Below, one piece after another: positions 59,795 through 64,000 of a stretch of 64,000 nucleotides of DNA. The number at the start of each line of letters is the position of its first letter. Within the stretch, counting starts at the first letter, position 1. The translations under genes and the position numbers were made by a program. Below the pieces are notes generated by a model. The model searched no databases and had not been told where the DNA came from. It was given only the letters and a program-made list of their open reading frames with translations. The stretch lies in contig NZ_BCMZ01000002.1 of NCBI RefSeq assembly GCF_001485535.1, forward strand, positions 186,001 through 250,000, in the 5' to 3' direction. This DNA comes from Halobacterium sp. CBA1132 (GTDB lineage: Archaea; Halobacteriota; Halobacteria; Halobacteriales; Halobacteriaceae).

Positions 59795-61213
59795 TTAGGC
59801 TCGTTCATTTGGGCGAGCGGTGGAGTGTGTTGTTCGGGTGACTGCAATCCGGCAAACAAGCGTCACAAGCACGGCGACTGCGACTCGCGTAACGGTCGCC
59901 AGTGAGAGGCTTGCGAGTGAAGCCAGCGTGGTCGTCAGTAAGAACATGACGACGACGGGCAGCACCCAGCTGACGGCCAGCACCCATGGCGTAGCGAACC
60001 CACGGAGGTGGCCAGCGCCAGTCTGGAATTCCGCGACGGCATCGTCGCGGAGTATCCAACCGGCGATCGCGAGGAACGCGAACAGGCCAATCGTCAGCAT
60101 CACGTCGACGACCGGGCCGGACACGAACCGAAACATCGGTCCGGCAAGTGCTAACCCACTGCCAGTCACCGCAATCACCAGCGTCATGAGCAGCGTTGCC
60201 CGTCGCCGGGACATCCCATAGTTATCGACGAGCGTCGCAACGGGGGTTTCGAGCAGACTGATGCCGCTTGTTACAGCTGCGAGCAGGACGGTGAAGAAGA
60301 AGACAGTTGCAACGAGGGCCCCGCCGGGCAGCGAACCGAACGCGGTTGCGAGTGCAACGAATAGCGCGCCAGGGCCGCCCTGTCCGGGGCTGATTCCCTG
60401 GGAGAACAACAACGGCAGAACAACGAGCCCGGCTAGGACACCGATGACCGTGTTCGAAATCGCGATAACGAGCGTGTCACGCGGGAGAGAGACATCCTCG
60501 TCGAGGTATGAGGCGTACGTGAGCATCGCGCCGGCACCCAGCGAGAGCGTAAACAACGCCTGTCCAGCCGCCGGGCCGAGGACGTTGAAGAAGTGTGTGG
60601 TGAGATAGTCGCCATCGAAGTTGAGGTAGAACGCGTAGCCAGCAGCGGTGTTGGGCTGGGTGGCTGTCCAGACGGCGAGGCCACCGAGTAACACGACGAC
60701 TGCGGGAAGCATGATTTTCGAGACGCGTTCGATGCCCCGGCTCACGCCGAAATAGACAATAATGGCGACAATCGTGAGAAACAGCAAGTGGAACCCAACT
60801 GCTGGCAGGCCGTGGCTTGCGTGGCTAAAGTACTGCTGTGGCTGCGCGAAGTACGCGCCGGTCGGTGATAGCAGCGTGTATCTGAGAATCCAGCCGCCGA
60901 CGACCGAGTAAAACGACAGCATTACGATGGTTGTGATGACGTTGAATGCGCCCAGTGGTGTGCCCCATCGGGAGCCGATGAGCGTGCGAAGCGCGCCGAT
61001 TGGGGTTTGGCGGCCACGTCGCCCGAGCACAAGTTCAGCGAGCAACCCGGGGACACCAACACCTATCACGAGCAGCAAGTACATCACGAGGAAAGCGCTG
61101 CCGCCGTTGTCAGCAGTCAACCACGGAAACCGCCAGATGTTCCCCAGGCCGGCTGCGCTACCGACGGCTGCAAGCATGAACCCCACGTTCGAAACCCACG
61201 AATCACGGTCCAT
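59795..61213 (-). CDS. Neurotransmitter:sodium symporter family transporter
   Basis: Na+-coupled transporter of the SNF/NSS family, 472 residues, about 11-12 membrane segments of the LeuT fold. The first helix has the diagnostic SNVGFMLAAVGSAAGLGNIWRFP-like sequence; a second unwound helix appears as FTLSLGAGAMLTY. Haloarchaeal members are thought to import amino acids or related compounds. It is a stand-alone minus-strand gene. Substrate not determinable from sequence. Confidence 0.93.
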   Translation of the reverse strand: MDRDSWVSNVGFMLAAVGSAAGLGNIWRFPWLTADNGGSAFLVMYLLLVIGVGVPGLLAELVLGRRGRQTPIGALRTLIGSRWGTPLGAFNVITTIVMLSFYSVVGGWILRYTLLSPTGAYFAQPQQYFSHASHGLPAVGFHLLFLTIVAIIVYFGVSRGIERVSKIMLPAVVVLLGGLAVWTATQPNTAAGYAFYLNFDGDYLTTHFFNVLGPAAGQALFTLSLGAGAMLTYASYLDEDVSLPRDTLVIAISNTVIGVLAGLVVLPLLFSQGISPGQGGPGALFVALATAFGSLPGGALVATVFFFTVLLAAVTSGISLLETPVATLVDNYGMSRRRATLLMTLVIAVTGSGLALAGPMFRFVSGPVVDVMLTIGLFAFLAIAGWILRDDAVAEFQTGAGHLRGFATPWVLAVSWVLPVVVMFLLTTTLASLASLSLATVTRVAVAVLVTLVCRIAVTRTTHSTARPNERA

Positions 61214-61770
61214 CAGTGTACAAAACTGGTTCCTGTAGCAGGAAGTCCGTGTCGATTCAGCTGCTCAGGTGGGTACTTGATGTCGCTACGCGACTTCGAT
61301 TATCGTCTCCCGGGCGAATCGTCCCGCTTTCGAGGATGCCAGCTCAAAATCCACCACGGAGAGCCAGCGCATCCACGAGGTTCTTTTCGAAGGCCATGCA
61401 GGCCCTCACAGGATTCACTGAGACGGTCGCCGGGACAGTTGGCGTCGCCGATGCGGAATCGCTTACCGACGAGATGGTTGAGTATGGTATTCCGAGTAAA
61501 CACGATTGCCGGCGTATTAACGACACACACCTCGTGAATTGCCACGAATCTCGTTCTTGATTACGAGCTTCAACATCAGACTGTTCCTATACCCTCGATG
61601 ATGGTTGGGTCTACTTCCCCTGGTCACACGCTTGTTGCCTTAGCTATATGGCGGTTTATACCGAACCTAGCAGTTGTAATGGATCTCCGAAACGCATCTG
61701 TGGTTGTTACCGGTACGACCAGAAATGAGCTGTCTGGTACACCTCAACAGCGGCATCTACCGTCTCGAAG
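61214..61770. other. Intergenic stretch before the VOC gene
   Basis: About 560 bp. A plus-strand frame (ends 61560; GFTETVAGTVGVADAESL, DEMVEYGIPSKHDC) looks weakly coding but has no start or homologue I can give. A TATA-like GGTTTATACC near 61650 may belong to the VOC gene. No RNA gene is visible. Confidence 0.45.
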
Positions 61771-62616
61771 ATGACTACGCGAACACATTCAAACGAACTC
61801 CCACGGGAAACGCATATTGGACGGACCGCGCTCCGTGTCCGCGACCTCGACGAGATGATGGGATTCTACCGGGATGTCGTGGGACTCGGTATACTGAGCC
61901 AATCCGACGACGCGACCATCCTCGGTGTCGCGGACACACCGCTGCTTATCTTAGAAGAATCTGAGGATGCCCTCGAACGGCACAGCTCGAGTGCGGGCCT
62001 CTTCCATAACGCGTTTAGAGTACCTTCACGCGAAGCGTTAGGTGATGCGTTGGTTCGCATTCGGGAGCACTGGCAACTCGGTGGTGCGGCAGACCACGAC
62101 GTTAGCGAGGCACTGTACCTCACTGACCCGGAGGGGAACGGCATCGAAATCTATCGGGACTACCCGCGTGATGAGTGGCCCTACAGCGATGACGGAACCG
62201 TTCATATGGGGACATACGCCCTGGATTTAGAACCGATAGCAGCAGCTGCCACAGGCGACCCAAACCTGCCTGATGGCACGGATGTGGGGCATGTCCATCT
62301 TGAAGTATCCTCGCTTGAGGAGTTTAGGGACTTCTACGTCGATCTCATCGGCTTCGAGGCACAAATCACCGTACCAGCTGCACTTTTCGTCTCTGCTAGC
62401 GGCTACCACCACCATCTCGGTGCGAACACGTGGAGCCGTCGTTCCAAACCGGCCTCCGGAAGGGGGATATCCTGGTTTGAGATTGTTGTACCCGACACAG
62501 CGGTACTTACTGAAATCCAAGCCCGAATCGAGGATAGTGAGTATCCAGTCTTCGAGACGGAAGACGGGATCTCCGTTATCGGGCCGGACGAAATCGAAGT
62601 CCGGCTTCGCGCTTAA
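61771..62616 (+). CDS. VOC-family protein, CatE/catechol-2,3-dioxygenase-like
   Basis: Protein of 281 residues built of two vicinal-oxygen-chelate halves (GRTALRVRDLDEMMGFYRDVVGL and GHVHLEVSSLEEFRDFYVDLIGF). Possible metal ligands: His in VGHVHLEV, His in YHHHLGANTW and Glu in IEVRLRA. YLTDPEGNGIEIYRD is the signature repeat. Members act as dioxygenases or glyoxalases. It precedes a PfkB kinase and the BtpA-family gene but transcription as a unit is not shown. Confidence 0.87.
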   Translation: MTTRTHSNELPRETHIGRTALRVRDLDEMMGFYRDVVGLGILSQSDDATILGVADTPLLILEESEDALERHSSSAGLFHNAFRVPSREALGDALVRIREHWQLGGAADHDVSEALYLTDPEGNGIEIYRDYPRDEWPYSDDGTVHMGTYALDLEPIAAAATGDPNLPDGTDVGHVHLEVSSLEEFRDFYVDLIGFEAQITVPAALFVSASGYHHHLGANTWSRRSKPASGRGISWFEIVVPDTAVLTEIQARIEDSEYPVFETEDGISVIGPDEIEVRLRA

Positions 62617-62708
62617 AACGACGCTAAAGCTTGTTATCCCGCCATCGATAGAATATCGGGAAGAACACTCCCTTACGTTCAAAACGATCGCCTGCCTGGG
62701 TTGATGTA

Positions 62709-63638
62709 ATGTCCTCACCAGAGGTCGTTGCCGTCGGCAGTGCGGTTCTTGACCACATCTACACTCTCTCGAACTTGCCGGAGCCTGACGGTGGTGCGTT
62801 TGCTCATGAGCATACGACCGATGTTGGGGGTGTTGCAGCAAACGTTGCCTCGGGGCTCGCTGAATTCGGGAATGAAACGGGGATCATCACGCGACTCGGC
62901 GCCGGTTCCAGTGCTGAGATTAAAGCCGATCTGGAAGGCCGTGGCCTCGATTGTACGAGGGTTCGGGTCGGTAGTGAAGAGTCATCGTACACGTTGGTTC
63001 TGCGTGGCCCGGACGGGGAGCGAATGATTATCGCGGGCGGGCAGAGCGTCCCGAATCTACGGCTTGATGAATCGGATATCGAGTATCTCAGTGACGCGAA
63101 TGTGGTTTTTACGAGTGCCTATGCGCCTGATGAGGTTGTTTCCAAGCTCTTAGCGGCTCGAGAACGTGGTGTGATTTCGACGCTCGTGTTTGATCTTGCT
63201 GGTCCGCTCTCGGAACTCGACAGTCGAGGAACCTCGGCGTCAACTATCGACCGGCTTCTCTCGGTTGTTGATTTGTTTGTCGTCGGCGAGGTAGCTGCCC
63301 GGTCATATTTTGGCGGAGATGGCGAGGAAGCCATCGAGTCACTCACCCACCAAAATGTCTCACGTGCTGCGGTCACCCAAGGTGCTAGCGGAGCCCTCCT
63401 TCTTGAGGACGACACCGTGACCGAGGTCCCGGCTTTCAGTGTGGATGTGGCTGATACGACCGGTGCTGGGGATGCCTTCACAGCAGGCCTGATTCAGACG
63501 TGGCTGCTCGACGACGATCCAGCGAAGGAAGCAGGTCGCTTTGCCGCTGCCACGGCCGCCCTCAATTGTACCGCCACGGGCGCACGCGGCCGTCTTCCAG
63601 CCAAGGCTGCTGTACAAGACTTCATCGCAAATTACTGA
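62709..63638 (+). CDS. PfkB-family carbohydrate kinase
   Basis: ATP-dependent sugar or nucleoside kinase of the ribokinase superfamily, 309 residues. N-terminal GSAVLDHIYTL, the glycine-rich DVGGVAANVASGLAEFG, and the C-terminal signature DTTGAGDAFTAGL with the catalytic Asp. It overlaps the convergent BtpA-family gene by 7 bp. The same two families are often neighbours in archaea, which suggests a sugar-phosphate or nucleoside salvage role. The exact substrate is unknown. Confidence 0.9.
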   Translation: MSSPEVVAVGSAVLDHIYTLSNLPEPDGGAFAHEHTTDVGGVAANVASGLAEFGNETGIITRLGAGSSAEIKADLEGRGLDCTRVRVGSEESSYTLVLRGPDGERMIIAGGQSVPNLRLDESDIEYLSDANVVFTSAYAPDEVVSKLLAARERGVISTLVFDLAGPLSELDSRGTSASTIDRLLSVVDLFVVGEVAARSYFGGDGEEAIESLTHQNVSRAAVTQGASGALLLEDDTVTEVPAFSVDVADTTGAGDAFTAGLIQTWLLDDDPAKEAGRFAAATAALNCTATGARGRLPAKAAVQDFIANY

Positions 63639-64000
63639 GGAACGGACTCGACGAGACGTCTGACTGCTGCTTCATCTACCGGATTTGTGGCTTCGGCGTC
63701 GTGTTTAAGCGCGGTTCCGACGATCGCCCCGTCCGCGACCGAGAGCAGTTCAGGAGCCGTATCAGGTGTTACACCACTGCCGATCAGAACCGGTGCTTCG
63801 AGACCACGCGCATTACGTGCCTCGACCACTTGCTCAAGGACAGATTCATCGACTGCTTCGCCTGTGCCAGCACCGCTTACGACAACCCCGTCGGCCCCGC
63901 CACGTTCAACGAGCTCGCTCACTACTTCTGCAAGATCCCGTTCGGCAAGCGGTGCGGAATGTTTCACGTCGATGTCGGCGAGGATGTCCACGTCAGCATC
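63632..64000 (-). CDS. BtpA-family TIM-barrel protein (5' part outside window)
   Basis: C-terminal 120 or so residues of a BtpA/SgcQ-type protein: DIDVKHSAPLAERDLAEVV, GADGVVVSGAGTG, APVLIGSGVTPDTAPELL and ADGAIVGTALKHD, the phosphate-binding end of a TIM barrel. The gene continues past the window edge. BtpA in cyanobacteria is linked to photosystem I; archaeal relatives are more likely sugar-metabolism enzymes, as next to the PfkB kinase. Stop at 63632. Confidence 0.85.
   Translation of the reverse strand, partial: DADVDILADIDVKHSAPLAERDLAEVVSELVERGGADGVVVSGAGTGEAVDESVLEQVVEARNARGLEAPVLIGSGVTPDTAPELLSVADGAIVGTALKHDAEATNPVDEAAVRRLVESVPQ

Noticed and set aside
61216-61560. Possible gene of 114 codons before the VOC gene
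   Set aside because: Only the last 50 codons look coding, there is no convincing start, and no family match; kept as an intergenic note.
1-64000. CRISPR array, tRNA and rRNA genes
   Set aside because: No regularly spaced direct repeats, cloverleaf-like sequences with conserved T-arm motifs or rRNA segments were found by reading both strands.

Overview
The window is haloarchaeal chromosome or large-replicon DNA. Evidence: GC-rich, strongly acidic proteins; twin-arginine lipoproteins (RR followed by a GC lipobox); an archaeal TATA-binding protein; Bat/HTH-10 regulators; haloarchaeal small zinc-ribbon proteins; a two-domain fused oligopeptide ABC ATPase; promoters with TATA boxes about 25 bp ahead of leaderless starts. 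I see no tRNA, rRNA or CRISPR array.

Layout. 1-3.6 kb: end of an iron/cobalamin ABC ATPase, then tenA, an NRAMP-related transporter without the metal motifs, and a P-loop protein. 3.8-4.9 kb: an AT-rich two-gene insert of unknown function. 5.2-9.4 kb: sugar-dehydrogenase-like and 2-hydroxyacid dehydrogenase genes, UspA, a CNNM/CorC protein. 9.4-15.4 kb: a complete oligopeptide-type ABC importer operon (SBP, two permeases, fused ATPase) whose binding protein appears circularly permuted. 15.8-25.6 kb: a Bat-like regulator that seems to start at AUU, then an organic-acid cluster (tartrate/D-malate-type dehydrogenase, MFS carrier, ADP-forming acyl-CoA synthetase, CitE-like lyase), a methyltransferase and a second fused ABC ATPase.

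25.9-28 kb and 37-49.9 kb are accessory DNA: DUF6788 and helix-turn-helix genes, a SWIM protein, fragments of ArdC, TnpB and XseA genes, a duplicated AbrB protein, an integrase, an antitoxin-like pair and a fresh IS6-type insertion that cuts a padR gene. Three long inverted repeats (TTAACCAAC, 22-24 bp, GTTGGTTAA) recur beside accessory genes. At 41.8-44.4 kb a tightly overlapped four-gene operon ends in an Mrr-like nuclease; it has an inverted repeat around its TATA box and a folded leader, and is my best candidate for an undescribed system.

28-36.9 kb holds two NosDFY copper-maturation sets plus NosL, a regulator and a small membrane protein, with no nitrous oxide reductase gene in the window; both NosD proteins carry a NosL-like N-terminal module. 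49.9-64 kb returns to housekeeping and metabolism: tbp, a large sensor/Bat regulator, glutamate dehydrogenase, TRIC-like channel, a P19/Tp34-like lipoprotein with a polytopic membrane protein and a C2H2 protein, a sodium:solute symporter, a VOC protein, a PfkB kinase and the 3' part of a BtpA-family gene.
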